Positions 1-19,700 of a DNA stretch of 64,000 nucleotides are shown here, piece after piece. Source of the stretch: Meandrina meandrites (taxonomy: Eukaryota > Cnidaria > Anthozoa > Scleractinia > Meandrinidae). Position numbers and translations under genes: made by a program. The stretch's first letter is position 1. Every line of letters starts with the position of its first letter. The notes beneath the pieces were generated by a model. That model was not told the origin of the DNA. It searched no databases and saw only the letters and a list, made by a program, of their open reading frames with translations. The stretch covers positions 11,041,403 to 11,105,402 of the forward strand of contig OY855914.1 in NCBI GenBank assembly GCA_963693305.1, in the 5' to 3' direction.

Positions 1-1483
1 AGGATTCATGAGAAGGGAGGGAGGGCAGGATCGCAGGTTATACTACTTCAGTAGCTGAGTTGGCAAAATTCACAATCTGATTGTTTTGGTAGAGCTGTGG
101 CTTCTATGGATCATGAGAAAACGTGGACCACATGTAAGCCACAGGGAACCCAAGAACTTCTTTAAAATTTGAAAGAGTCCCACTTCTGTAGAGAATTGCT
201 AGTTACATCAGTAACACCCAAAGCTAAAGACATTGATGTAGACCCTGGTTTCTCATATCTTTCAAACAGTTGGAGGAAATGTTTTCTACAGTACTACTGT
301 ACTCTGGTAATTTATTTTTATTCTCTTTAATACAAATTCCTTCCAGAAACAGACACATGACATTGTTATTTATTTTATAGGAGTAAGTGTCTTAATGAGA
401 AAAAGACCTCCAATAAAATTCACTTACTCACTGTCACCCAAACATAAAATTTATATCTTCTTGCCAGCATAATTATATATTTTAATTTTATTAATGGTAG
501 GATAAAGCCATAAAGAACCTACAGGAGGTACCAGTCATCAGAGGTTTAATTACAAGTTTTAAAATAATTAGTACATGTACCTCATTTTCCAAGACAGATT
601 TGATGTTTTTGTAATGATGGTCACACAAGATTCCAGTTGGCTTCCTCATCACTGTCAAGTGCGTACCGAGTGAGGCCCCTAACAAATGAACACGTAAATA
701 CATTAAAAATACAATGGATACATGTGATTTATAAAAATTTAGTGCAATTCATGTAATTAATCGTAATTATGTTAATGAAACTTTCAGCGCTAATGGCCTC
801 TGAAATGCAGACCAGTGCATTACATTTAGTGGTGGTGGCAGTGATGGTTTGAGGGGTGGGGTGAGGTCGGGACTGACTCCTAGTCGCCTTGTTTAATAGA
901 AAGCGAGATTGGTGCTGGCCAGACCAATGTGCTGTAAAACTCTTGATCAATAGCTCAAGAAGTGAATAGAAGAATCTACTTGACAGGAATCAATTTTAGG
1001 ATAGAAAATTGAAAATAGCTACCCATCTTAAGAACCTTTTTCTCCACGAACGTCTTGATTTAGAATAGAGAGTGCACAATAATAATTGTAACAACTGTTT
1101 AATGACTAAGGCACAAAAATAAGACCAGGGTATGCTTTTTCTGCCTGGCATATTTATGCTTTATTTGCACAGATTATTTTTGATTGTGATTCTTATTGTA
1201 ATTAGCTGATACCTTGATACTGGAAATTTTACTATTAAAAACCAAAAAAATTAGGCTATATTTTTCTTCATTTTTTTCCTATTACAAATTTGAGTTTTGA
1301 GTTACCACGAGAAAAAGGGGACACAATACACACAAGCAGATGTATCAATTATAAGACCAGTCAAAAGAGCTTAAACCACAGTTTCTGGATGTGTTTGTGG
1401 AGTTCAGTTACACATAACACCATAAGGTAGCTCGTCACACCTGCCACAAATGAATGAGTCAGCTATAATTATAATAAATTTTT
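1..1483. other. 3' flank of gene A, no gene seen
   Basis: AT-rich sequence downstream of the gene A stop. Only short frames without splice or codon support. A minus-strand AATAAA (TTTATT on plus near 1160) could serve as the poly(A) signal of gene A, but this is uncertain. Confidence 0.4.
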
Positions 1484-8085
<6,602 letters not shown>

Positions 8086-8162
8086 CTCATTTTCGAAAGG
8101 GATTCATGGCTGCAAAAAAAAATAAACTACCAAAATTTCCTAATGAGAACTAAGCGTTATCG

Positions 8163-8170
8163 TGACGTCA
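8163..8170. promoter_or_regulatory. CRE (ATF/CREB) palindrome upstream of gene A
   Basis: Perfect TGACGTCA, 78 bp upstream of the gene A start codon. The full palindrome is the canonical CREB/ATF binding site. Gene B has a related TGACGTAA site at a similar distance. Function is inferred. Confidence 0.5.
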
Positions 8171-8611
8171 TAAAGATTTAATACCAGAAACTTACAAGTA
8201 AGTGGTAATTAAGTTTATTTACAGGAGTAATCGTAGATTATGCAGTGCGTTCTACATGCTCGCCATTGAACAGCAATGTGCTACTTATAACTTGCCGGCG
8301 AACGATCAAACGAAAAAGCACGGCGCACGGCCAACAATGGAATGAAAAAAGTACATGGACAACGAGCAATTGGCATGCAATCTGTTTACGTCAACAAATG
8401 TAATTTCACTGCGCGCGTAAATACCAGTCCCTGGCGGACAACAATTATCGCATGAGATCGAGGCAAATTGCAGAAGAAACGAAAGCGAGGCTAAATGCAG
8501 AAGAAACGAAATCTCGATTTTTCTTAGCTACAAAAGATTAGGGTTGTGTTCTCCTATTGTCGAACGCAATTATCGGCCGTGATAATGACATCATCAATGA
8601 TGCTTTGTAAT

Positions 8612-8742
8612 GGTAATAGGTCAATAGGACTGAGTGGAGTCCAATTCGGTCTGTAATCATACGAGTGATTAACAAAATTGACTTTGTTTAATCACGAGTA
8701 TGATTACAGACAGAGTTGGACGACACAAAGTCCTATTACCAA
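8612..8742. mobile_element. Imperfect palindromic foldback element (MITE-like)
   Basis: Arms read TGGTAATAGG..CTGTAATCATAC..GTGATTAA and the reverse complement with small differences, around a short centre at about 8677-8690. No protein frame. A following GCGCGCGCAATTGCGCGCGC-type tract (about 8840-8915) may belong to the same repeat copy. Confidence 0.6.
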
Positions 8743-8989
8743 TTAATCATAAGTATAACAAAATAAAAAAAGCCATTCTTGAAGCTGAAGGTTTAAGGAA
8801 AATCAAGGAGTTTTTAATCACAACAAGGAACCAAATAAGGAGCGCGCGCATGCGCAGCACGCGAACTTTGTTATTGGAATTGGACACTTTACCTGCGCGC
8901 GCAATTGCGCGCGCTCCAATTTGGTAAAAAATAAGGGCGTGCTAAGAACCAATCAGATTCGAGATTATAGTTGTGATTATTCTTCAAAT

Positions 8990-9470
8990 CGCACGCAACA
9001 TTTCAACACAACACAGTGCAGTATCGTTGGATCGTGTTGGGAGATTGCTAAAAGGAGCTAGTCAAACCCACACAACATTTCAACGAAACATAGCGCAACT
9101 TCGTTGTGCACAACATGTTGCCCACATTTGGCCACCATATTACAACATGTTCCAACATGCTGGATGGCGCTTTGAAATGCCCAATCGAACCCCGCACGTG
9201 TTTCGAATAATGTTGCACGAACGTGGCCAAACGAGTACAACATCATACGACAACCAAACATTTTGCTCGGAAAAATTGACCATTTTCAAACTTGATCCAA
9301 CATTTTGTAGCATATTGCAACAGGGTGGTCAAACGTGTGCAACATGTGCGCAACAAGTTGCAATATGTGCGTTGAAATGTTGCGAGCGTTCGGCCGGGTC
9401 TTTAAAACTCATTCGCACGAACATTTCCGTCACATCTATTCTCTCTCACGTAGGTCGGTTGTTTAAAAAG
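8990..9470. repeat. Dispersed repeat rich in CAACATGTTG-type words
   Basis: Many near-palindromic words (AACATGTTG, CAACATTT, TTGCAACA) recur through about 480 bp. Both strands have long open frames here, but they are translations of the repeated words with no domain or start context. I treat this as a degenerate non-coding repeat. Confidence 0.5.
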
Positions 9471-9779
9471 ACTTGAGCCAGGGAATCATATTCATTGGAG
9501 TACCCTCAACTCTCCCGGAGGTTGGGCACCCGTTCGCTCTCGCTGCCGTACTCGTTTCCAGGCTCTTCTTTTGGTTGCTATGGGATGATATCGACCCAGG
9601 TCACCACCGTCAGTGGTTGATGGAAAGACGTGTCTAAATTAAGTTACCGTATCGTATTTTAAGGCAAAAATATATATATGTTGCCCAATTCCAGTTACAT
9701 CTCGGCCACCGCGCAAACGGCATGACGTAGGCATCAAATACATGTATAGACAAAATGCGTTAAACAGCAAGTGTTTTGT

Positions 9780-10122
9780 ATGTAGCATAACATAAAGTTC
9801 CCCGAAACTAAGCCCCCACCCACCCCCTACTTTCAGACCCAACTGAAAGCCCCTCATAATACACCCCCACCCTTCCCCCTCTTAAATGATACAAGCCCAT
9901 GGGATTATAACTTCTTCCAATATAAGCCCCAGACTATTTTGGATTTTATGCCGTTACTGTACGGTTAGAGACTTTTGATGCCCGTTTAAGTTCTGTATGT
10001 GTGTTTTGTGCTTCGCACTGTTATGTTTAGAGTTATACCATACCCTTGACATTTTTTGACAAGCAACATCGACCCCTTTCAAATTTGAACAAAACCTTTC
10101 TACCCCCCCCCCCCCCCCCCCC
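9780..10122. repeat. C-rich degenerate repeat (AAGCCCC words) ending in poly(C)
   Basis: Recurring AAGCCCC/ACCCCC words from about 9800 and a run of about 18 C at 10104-10122. No gene support. Confidence 0.5.
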
Positions 10123-10588
10123 AGCCCACCCCTGCAGACACCCTGAAAGACACGTTGCACAAGTATAACCTCAGGGCTTATTTTCGTAATTTGTTACGAT
10201 ATAAATTATTACGTTGTAACTCTATCTCCTCTTTTCCACAAAAAAACTTGAAACTCGTGTGAATCCGCGTGCGCTTCTCGAGTCGAACTTTTCGAGTCTT
10301 TTTGGGTTAAAGCGAATTGATAATCACCGATGATAGAAAGTGTCTTCATTAGCTATCGCTTATCCGAATAATTTGTTTACTGCAACCCTTCACGGTTCAG
10401 TAGTATTTCATTATTAAATCGGATGACAAAAATTGCTGGCAGTTCTTGTATATTCGCGAACAGAATGAAAGGCATAAGTCGCGTAAAACTTTGTCCAGTA
10501 AACAGTCACAACAACTCTGTTAGTCACACGAAGCTGCTAATCAGAGGTTTACTAATTTCCCAAGTACTAACCACCCATTCTTGTCAGC

Positions 10589-12153
10589 ATGAAGTCAGGC
10601 TTGATTTTAATTCTAGCCGGGTTTTTCCTCGGTTCACTTGCTGCAAAATCCACACAGATCAATGCAAGCAAACCCTCACAAGAGTCGGTCGACGATGGTA
10701 AGGCCGTAACTGTGAATCAACTTTGTAACTCGGCCCCATCCACAGTCGAGATCTCTTCGCTGAAGAAAGAATTGGAAATGTTGAGAAAAGAACTCGGCAA
10801 AAATGGAACCAAAGGTAAATAAGGGATTTGTTACTTATTTATGTTTGAGCGCATCTATACTAGTTACGTTTTTGATTAATTAAAGTTGAATGAATTTGAC
10901 ATCCACAGTGCTGTCTGTAAGAGTTGCTTTGCTGGGGAAGCAAGTCGAGAAACTCGGGAACGACCTAAAACAGCGGTTGGATCAAAGTCAGCAAAAAGGT
11001 AAGCGCTGCTATTTCTAAAATAAGCCAATTTTTAATTTTTTTAGCATACTGCCACGGCAGGCGAAATTCGTATAAGTGAACGTTCATGTTTAATTAAGTT
11101 TCTTGCTTTTCAATTATCAAAATTCAACTGCAATGCATATTTTACAATTTTGTTACATAAAATGGATTTAAAAAGAATATACAGGCTTTTCAGATTCTCC
11201 TCCGACAGTTTCTGGTGTCGTGAACATGTATTCGATTGTTTACGCTTACAATAGCGCATAATAACTATATTTGATGAGCACATTAAAGCGACAAGGACAC
11301 GTCAGCTTTCGTATCGTTTACTTGTTTGCTTTAAATTGTGAACTGTTCGCTATAACTCAATCTTAAGGACCAATACAGAGATTTGTTCTTGTTTCCCGGT
11401 TCATGTAGAAGTAGTTTAATTTGCTCATGCATGTCGATATCAAATTTAGCCTGCTCTCGTTTTTGGGTTTCGCGGCAAAGCTCGCAGGCTATACAACATT
11501 GTCACTGACGAAAGTATTTTTTTAATGAGGCAGCGAGTCAATTAGTAAAATTTAACCTGTCACTGAAGCTTTTTAAAATGTCAAACACTGAGTTTTTGTT
11601 GCACTTTCTTTCACTGGATTTAATCAAATTCCCAAATAAGTGAACATTATAGTGCTGTCAAGGAATTCATGTCATACTCTATAATCTTACTTTAGACCCA
11701 TGGATCAAGCTTAACACAGCTCCAGTGTGTTTTGGCGCGAAAAGTGACCAGTTTGGCAAGTTCTCTGTTCCATCTGGTGGCAAACTGCTGGCGATCAAAC
11801 TTGTTCATCTGCAAGGTTATGTCTCGTGTGACACCAGACAAGTTTACCATTGGTCTTTCTGGGGCTGTGGCTCCCATGGCAACTTAAAAGGTCATGTTAA
11901 TGTTGCCATAACAACCTCAGCCAACCATATCCTTTTGCCTGCAAGCCAATTCTTCACAGGAAGCTCAAAGTGGTCCAAGATTCCTGGGTATAATTCGCTG
12001 TCTCCTGAGCTTGTGCTGTCTGTGTTCTCCAGTCCCCTGACCGTGAGTTCAGGGCAAGAGTTACGCCTGTGGTATGGTGAAGATTTGACGGCCAGTACAG
12101 AAAGCGACAACGGTGGAAAGTCCTGCTGTGATGTGTTTGCCCGCTTCATGTAA
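10589..12153 (+). CDS. Gene C: secreted coiled-coil protein with C-terminal Cys/Trp-rich domain (3 exons, 257 aa)
   Basis: Exons 10589-10814, 10909-10998, 11696-12153; both junctions are phase 1 with GT/AG ends. Total 774 nt including TAA. Signal peptide MKSGLILILAGFFLGSLAA. Residues 50-75 (SSLKKELEMLRKEL) and exon 2 (VRVALLGKQVEKLGNDL) have heptad spacing, suggesting an oligomerising coiled coil. Exon 3 (about 150 aa) is a globular domain with WSFWGCGSHG, an LRLWYGEDL motif and an ending DNGGKSCCDVFARFM. I recall similar C-terminal motifs from uncharacterised secreted cnidarian proteins, but I cannot name a function. It sits in reverse orientation between paralogues A and B. AATAAA lies at 12268-12273. 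Confidence 0.88.
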
Positions 12154-12267
12154 AGCTACAACATCAGTCTATTTTTATTTACGTAGTTATGGTTTGGTGC
12201 TGGTTGAAGTTTTCAAGCAGTAATGTTACTGCAATTTTATTTTTTTTTTGCTTTTTTTGTGGTAGTA

Positions 12268-12273
12268 AATAAA
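12268..12273 (+). terminator. Poly(A) signal of gene C
   Basis: AATAAA 115 nt after the TAA stop of gene C, preceded by a T-rich stretch. It is the first canonical signal downstream. Confidence 0.7.
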
Positions 12274-12299
12274 CGTTCAACGTAATGTATTTGTTTGAG

Positions 12300-13700
12300 C
12301 GTATTATTCATCTCTTAATGTATTATTCTTCAAGTACCATTCTGTTCAATTCCAAATATAAACTCTGGACCCATTGTTTTTTGTTCTGTTTTAAAGGTTT
12401 TCTCTCGGTTGTTCAGTGGTTACAGCACCATTAACCAATTGTTGCTCACGAATTCGATTCCCGACGGGACTCAATTTATTCTTCTTCGTTCCACGCTCGT
12501 GAAAAAGGCAAGGAATCGCAAAATTTTAGCCTTTTTATAGAAGTAATAGAGCGCGCATTTCTGCTACCAAAGGGGGCTGTCACACCGGATGAGACTCCTC
12601 CTCCCTCCCTCCCTCCCCCCCACCCAACATTTTGTAGATTGTACTCCGGGGTGGAAAAGAAGCCCTGCAATTTGTAAAAGCTAATTGTTTTGACCAAAAC
12701 CAGATCACAATGACCAAGTCCAGTTCGCGCCCTATCTCCGTCACACAACGCTTGCGTGAATGAGAGACGGCCTGTTCTGACCCTCCTTCCCTTTCCTTTT
12801 TGCTGTCCAGCCCCTTCTTAAGAAAAAAATAATAGTCGCTGTGAGTCCCTTTCAGTGTTGTATTAAGATTGATTTATGTGTTGTTTCTTTCTCGGGGAAA
12901 ATATAATACGAGACATCATTTATTCTCGAAAAAATATTTATTAATAAAAAGCCTTTCCATGGCAGTGGAATGTAACGTCACTTTACCTTTTTTTTCACAT
13001 TTACATTAAAATACGAAAAAGTTACGAAGTGTTTCTTTAAGAAATTTTGAAATAGACATTCTCAATAATGTCTTTGTCCAAAAGTGTGCACGTCCGCAAA
13101 AACGATTGAAGTGTTACTTCACATCAAGAAAAATCATTCAGCGACGAAATCTGCAACGAAAAGTAAAGGAATACGACAATAAGTAAACAGATTGACTTCT
13201 TTACCGGCTGCTGTATATTACCTTGATAATTTGCGTGACTATTCAAAACGAGTGTCACAGTCACGCAAAACCAACGCGACTACAACGACCCAAGCGGATC
13301 GCAACTCATGGTCGGCGCTTAACTTCGGATGTGGTTGTATTAAGTGACTTGAGTATGCGTTGAGTGTGCGTTTTGTATTTCAACTGTTTAATCCCGATTT
13401 CGAACAAAACAATAAAAAACACAGCTTCGACATCTTCCCGTTCATATAGGGGTTTCGAGACGCACGTTCTAATCACGTGCAAGTACAAGGTTCAAGCTGT
13501 TGTCGCCCAAAGGTGTTGGCGAGTTTTGTTCGCCCTGGGCAGTTATACAGTTTTGACGAGGGTCACATGATACGTTTTCGTCCAATAGAAAATTGGAATT
13601 CAGTTGGAGGGAACATTATAACGACGTTTGTTTGACGCTTAGCTACAACAACTTTGTGGTTAAATGAATATGACAACAGAACTTTATCACTGCTGTACTT
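12300..13700. other. Intergenic stretch between genes C and B, no gene seen
   Basis: Contains CT-rich tracts (about 12595-12620) and AT-rich sequence. The open frames here have no splice sites, start context or domains. Gene C (plus) and gene B (minus) converge on this stretch, so both 3' ends fall in it. Confidence 0.5.
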
Positions 13701-13706
13701 TTTATT
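13701..13706 (-). terminator. Poly(A) signal overlapping the gene B stop codon
   Basis: On the minus strand the stop TGA runs straight into AATAAA (TGAATAAA, sharing one A). This gives a very short 3' UTR if used. Confidence 0.6.
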
Positions 13707-16700
13707 CACCTTGGTAACTTGAAAAATTTCCGCACTCGAGATTTCTTGTTGTGCTTTTCACAGTAATAGCATCGACACCCAGCTTGTGGAGTCTTCTCAT
13801 GATCAACAGCAGGAAGAGGGAAATCATAAAAATCCTCAACCACCTTCACGCCTGGTAGAAAGGCACCTGGCTTAATCCCCTTTGCTTTCTTCGTCTTGAA
13901 ATCCTTCTGAATGAGCTGGTTTCAAAGACACAAAAGTACATAGGTTGAGAATTAGTAAGGTTGTAAATGCATTTTTAAACGCGTGTTCACTGAATACATT
14001 TGTGTTTCAATCGTTCACAGTGGAACAATACTATAGGAAGGGCAAACGCGAGCTTCGACGACAACTCGCGCTAACATACATGTATAACAGTTCTCCTGCA
14101 ATCACTGTCAGGCAACCCTCAGGCACAATTTTCGCACTCGCACGTACCAAGTTATGAGCAAAAGAATGCAGAAATTAGCTTGATCGCAAATTACAAGCTC
14201 CGTGAACAGCACACCTACATATTTGCTATATTAGAGAGTTTTAGTGAGCACGACGACAAGTCAGCCACTACATGTCTTTTGGTTAAGATCAGGACGGGAG
14301 GGGAGGGTAGGGGGCAGCTAGGGGAAGGGTGGGGAGGGGAGTGGAGTGGAGTGGAGGGCTAAAAAAATGGAAACGGTTTATTTTTTAACTGATATTTGGT
14401 TTAAATTTCGAAGACATACTCCAACCACGTAAAAATATACTATAGTTTTACAACAGGGGACTGATAATCGGAAACGTTATGTATTTTTCACAGGGAACCC
14501 AAACGCTGTATTAGCTGTAACATAAATATTATCTGTGTTCCTGTGTGGTCCTGTGCCATTCTACGTCTTTTTGGAAGCGATTTGAATCAAAGCGAAGACA
14601 GTTTACCTTGTAAGTTTTAAATGTTATCTTGTATGTCGCCGCGTAAATACGACGCACCTATTACCTCTCAAGTTTCCATATTTAACTGTAAATATTTTGT
14701 GTCTGAGACTTGAAGGGCTTATTTTCCGAGAGGCTCGCTAGCTCGTTTCTGAGGGGCTTGTTTCCGAGGGGACTTACTTTTCGGAACTTAACAGTAGAAC
14801 AATACCTTCCATTTCTGGTAATCCTTGTCGTTTAAGTACATAGTTTGTGTGTCTGTGTTGCCTGTGGAAGCGCCTCTGTCCATCTGACGCCTGACCTTAG
14901 TCTTCACGACAGCCCTTGGATGCGGGTGACCATGTAAAATAATTTCCTTTGCAAAAGCGATTTCTTGGGCAAGAGTGCGATGAGGTCGAAGAGCAGAACG
15001 GACTGGGTTCGATAATGTCTGTTGGATCACCTGACGACAAAGGGATGATCGTTTGTCGCGATCTTTGTCGATATTCTCGTTCATAATCATCGACTGTTAA
15101 AGGAACAGAGACAATAATATAGATTGCATTTCATTAATAATTTTCAGTCTAAAGAACAATCGACATACAGCTTCTCCTTACTTTGTCAGTGCATTGTGAA
15201 GCTGACAAGTTAGGAGAAGAGAGAAAACAATCATGAACTTGAAGATTTTTTCTTGATTCGCCAGCAAGTTTTTATTTCTAACATAAGTATTAACATGTAT
15301 GGCAAAATGTAATCGAGGTATATTGTCTTTGTATTTTAATTATTAAACTCAGATATACAATTTTCGTTGGTTTATTTTTACTTGTAACGATAAGAAAGGA
15401 AATGAGATAATCGTTTCCAAATGACAGTCTTATATTGTCAATAACCTGTCCCAAAAGCTATAAATACTTTTCCCTCCAACCCTTTTTGGCCACTCTACCT
15501 TTGCACGCAAAATACTCTCAGCTAGGGAGTATTTCGTTTCTTGCGTTTGGTGTTTGATCACATTCCTCTTTCCTCTGCTTTTGTCTTGAAGACGTTTCAC
15601 GTCGCCCAGAATCCGTGAAATGGCCGTGCCCAGGTCTCGCTTGAATCCAGTTGACTCCTGCTCTGATATCAGGTGCTTGATGAAGCGTCGGTTCTCTAAA
15701 GCCTTTCTCCCACCAACTAACGACTTTCCTGAAAAATTCAAGCCACGTGTTTCCAAGCTTGAAATACCTGAAGACACTGGAGTTGTTAACACGCTATGTC
15801 CCCCAAAGCAGAACGCGCTTTAGAACAAAGCTTTAACCAATCAATTTGCTTCTCTTCCTCCTCGCATTTGTCCCCCACGGATAACGTGATTTAATTTTAG
15901 TACATGTAAACATAACGGCCGGCCATCTCCATTGGGGATTTACGCACCATGTTAACTCAAGATGATAATGTTAATTCTCTACGTAAAGAATTGTGTTTTT
16001 TGCTGTTTATCTCTGTATCTCTGTTTTCAAATTGGCTCTTGGTGATAGATGTTTCTTATTTATGGAGCTCGAGCCAACTAACAGCCGTGAGATAGTTCCA
16101 AAAGTGATGATAAATGGATATTATCGCGCCCTAACTGTTATTAAGAAAATTAAGCCAAAGTGAGAATAATTTTTCTTTCCTATTTCTTATGGCAAACAGT
16201 ATTACTTTGCTTACCTTGCCGCAGTTCTGTTGGTGCTGTTGGTGGTGGTATTATTGGAAGAGTCAAAGGTGCTTCATCTGCACACGAGACATAAAGTATG
16301 TTAACTTTGTTATTTTTTTTTATTTTTTGTTTTGTTTTCATAGCTAAACGTACACATCACTTCTTTTTATTTTGTTGAAAATCAGCATTAAGCATTAATT
16401 AGTTCCTGTAACTACTTGGTATTAAGTAGTTCCTGTAACTACTTGGTCTGACAGATTACTTTAATCCCCAGAGTTTCAAACAGGGGGAGGGAGGTGAAAA
16501 CTGAAACACTCTATCGACTCATAGTTCGAGTAAATCTTCATGTGACAAGAACCTGCCCATGGTTCCTTATAATGCTGTTTCCATCAAAACCATGGTTTGT
16601 CGAACAAATCTGGAAGATGATATTTTAGTAATTTTAGATCAATTTAAAGTGCGACTATAGTGTGATACAAAATAATAAAATCCAAGTTAACCGTTCCGTT

Positions 16701-19700
16701 ATGTCATTAACTGGTAACCAGAGGCTAGCCATGCTGGATCCTTTGGAAAACTAGATCCTTCAAGAGGACTGAGGTTCATCCGTTCCCTCCCTACCCTCCA
16801 CCTATAAACGGATTCGGCTAACGTGTTTACATCCTTGTTGCCACCCGGTTCAGACCACGTGATGATTCATTTGGAAGGTACAATTGTATAATTTTTCACG
16901 CGCAACTGACTGAGTGTGTAGGAACATGTACAGATTGGATAATTGTATCCTCCCAAACGAATTATCACTTTATCTGAATCGAGTGGCAAAAACGGATGTA
17001 GACACGTTAGCCGAATCCGTCAATTATAGGGAGTTGGGTTTAGATTTATATGACTGTCGTCCACAAATTTGACAAAAAAGAACAATTAATATCATAACAT
17101 AGTCACAAGCCAAATGCTGACTTACCATCTTTGAAATTTTTACTTAGCATCAAAGGTCCATCATTCTCGTCATCACGAGAAATAACATCAATGACAGCAT
17201 CATCTGCCACGTTATTCATTTCCAAGTTCTCGCTCTTATAAATCATTTCTCCAGACGAAGCATCATATTCAGACAGCATCAAAGATTCGTCTTCATCATA
17301 ACCGTGCTCTATTCTTATCACCACTTCTTCTCTGCTAGCTTCTTTGTTGACATCCTTCACTGTGCTCAGCACCACCCGTTGTGATTTTTCATTTGTGACG
17401 TAGATGATTTCTTCATCATCATCATCGTCCATAGTTATCACGACTTCATTCCGTGGCGCCACAGGCGTCTTACAGGACTCTGTTGAGGAACTAGAACTAT
17501 TGGTTGCCATGGATAAGGTACGTGTCAGTTCATCAGAAGAAGTAGGCAGTAACGACAAGTTAGAGGATTCCTTGGATGTAGATGGGTGCGGTGAAAGTGA
17601 TGAGTCAGGGATTGTCAGCTTCGATTGGATTGTCAATGGAAGGGAACTGGAACTGATTTCCTCTGTTGTGTCGCTCGGTAAGTTCAATGCACGTGTCGAG
17701 GACGTCAGATCAGAACCACAAGTGTCTGTCTCGGATGTCAGTGAGATTAATGACACTGATGTTAAAGATGCTGACCGGGGTGTTCCTGCCGGTGTCCAAG
17801 TTGATAAGTCAGATAGAGAGGATGTTGTGAATGAAGAATCAAGGGATTTCGATTCTGGAATTTCATTAACCGTCCAAACCTCTGTCGTAGGCGTGTCATC
17901 GACAGCAGGAACAGCAATCAACGGAGTAGATTTTGGCGTGTTGGTCAATGTCCAAATTTTCTGTTCTTGTGTTGCGTGGTCAGTTCTTTGATAGGAAGCC
18001 GGGGCCGATTTTGGTCTTCTTGGAGAAGTGTTTGGTGTTGATTTAGGACTGGTGCCCTTTGATGTTTTTTTGTTACGTCCCATGGCCGTCCTGTCAAAAA
18101 TCACTTCCTCTTCACTCAGTTCCTCACTAAAGTAACCAGTTGAAGGCATATTTAATCTGAACTCGCGACCGTGGCGTCGTCGCCATCGTTTCTTAAAAAT
18201 CCTCCTGGAATGGAAGTGAAAATATATAATAATGTATTGTCAAATTTTTGCAAGTTAAGGTAGTGAGAGGGCCAAAACCTAAAACCAACCACTGCTCCAT
18301 TCCCGGTCCTAAATATTCCAAGCATTGGATAGGGTATTGTCCCGAATGATCCCGCGCGAACGCGCGCAACACTTGTTTGGATTACAAAATTTGACTTGAC
18401 TCTCGTAATTTTTCAGTTGGCTGGTAAAAAGAAAAAAAGAGCATTCTTTGCAATCGAAACACCAGGCGGGACCTCGGACAGAATGCCACATTTTTTTATC
18501 CTTCGTGCTTCCCGCTTATATCTTTAAAACTGTTTTTGTAATAGATCTTTTATTTACCAAGCTTACAGTTCAGAGATCTCGTGCCCATGTTCCAGCTCCC
18601 AGTACGGCCTTGGGGATTGGCTTATAAGATGAATATATTTAGTAAGTTATTATTTAAATAGCGCATTTCTTAAATATGTTGGAGAAGCCGGCTTTCATTC
18701 TATAAGTAATTCTCTGTACTTTGTTTTGTTGATTGAAAATTCAGAAAAAGTAACGTAAATGTATCATGACGAATAATTTGAATTAATCGTGAATACTACA
18801 TGCATCTCCTGATCATGAGTGCTTGTTTAAGACTTGAAACGAATAGACGATGAATATTGCAGTATTTTGCTTTAATGTGAGTTTGGACCCCTTCGCCCAT
18901 GAAAATCGATAAAATAACACCATTCGTTAAAGAACGTTTTAACATTGGTAAAAATGAAGAGCTGGAAGCGCTAAATTGCTTATTGTCAAAAAAGCGACCA
19001 TTTGAGTCTGTAGCCGAGAGATTATTTTTTATCCTAATATAAACTGTTAGCCTAAATAAACTTTCAGTAGTTCTTTTAAAGTAATATCCAAAGTAACATA
19101 AACAACTGATATAGTTAGAAGTATAGAGCAACCAGATCGAGAACTTACCACAGACGTGGGGCACCATTGATAACAATCAGTAACATCAGAATCGCTGCCA
19201 AGATTCCTGCAACAATGGCTGCCGGTGAAGCTGAGTCAACTGAGTCTTTATTCTTGGAATGAGATTTCTTCGTTTTCTTTTTGAAATGTTTAACTTTATT
19301 GCTCTCATCTACCTTTGCATGATCGTATGGTGCTTTCCAACGAAGCTCAGAAGATGTCTTTATCCCAGGATGAGTAGGCATCTTGTGTTGTGGTATCGGT
19401 GATGTGCCGCCATGTCGTGTTGGCCCTTCGTGTCCAGTCACCTTTGGTTCACCATGCGGCAAAGAATTGCCCTTGTCATTATCATTGTGTGGAGATTTCT
19501 CTTCATCTTCTTTAGCAGCAGTGTTGTCTTGTGTTACAATCCAATCTGATTTTACATCAGCCTTATCGACTGACGGAATAACCGTTTCCTCAGTTGGTAA
19601 AATCGTCAACTTGAGGGGAGTGTTCATCTTTTTAGTCAAAGGTTCGCCCGTGCTTTCTGATGGAGATGTTGTTAGAAGCACAAATGCGTCATTGTCTTTG

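Noticed and set aside
8973..9476. 167-codon plus frame rich in Cys, Gln and His
   Set aside because: Built from repeated CAACATGTTG words, open also on the opposite strand, with no splice sites or domains.
17404..17991. Plus-strand 195-codon frame inside gene B exon 3
   Set aside because: Shadow of the spliced minus-strand exon, whose phases fit its neighbours on both sides.
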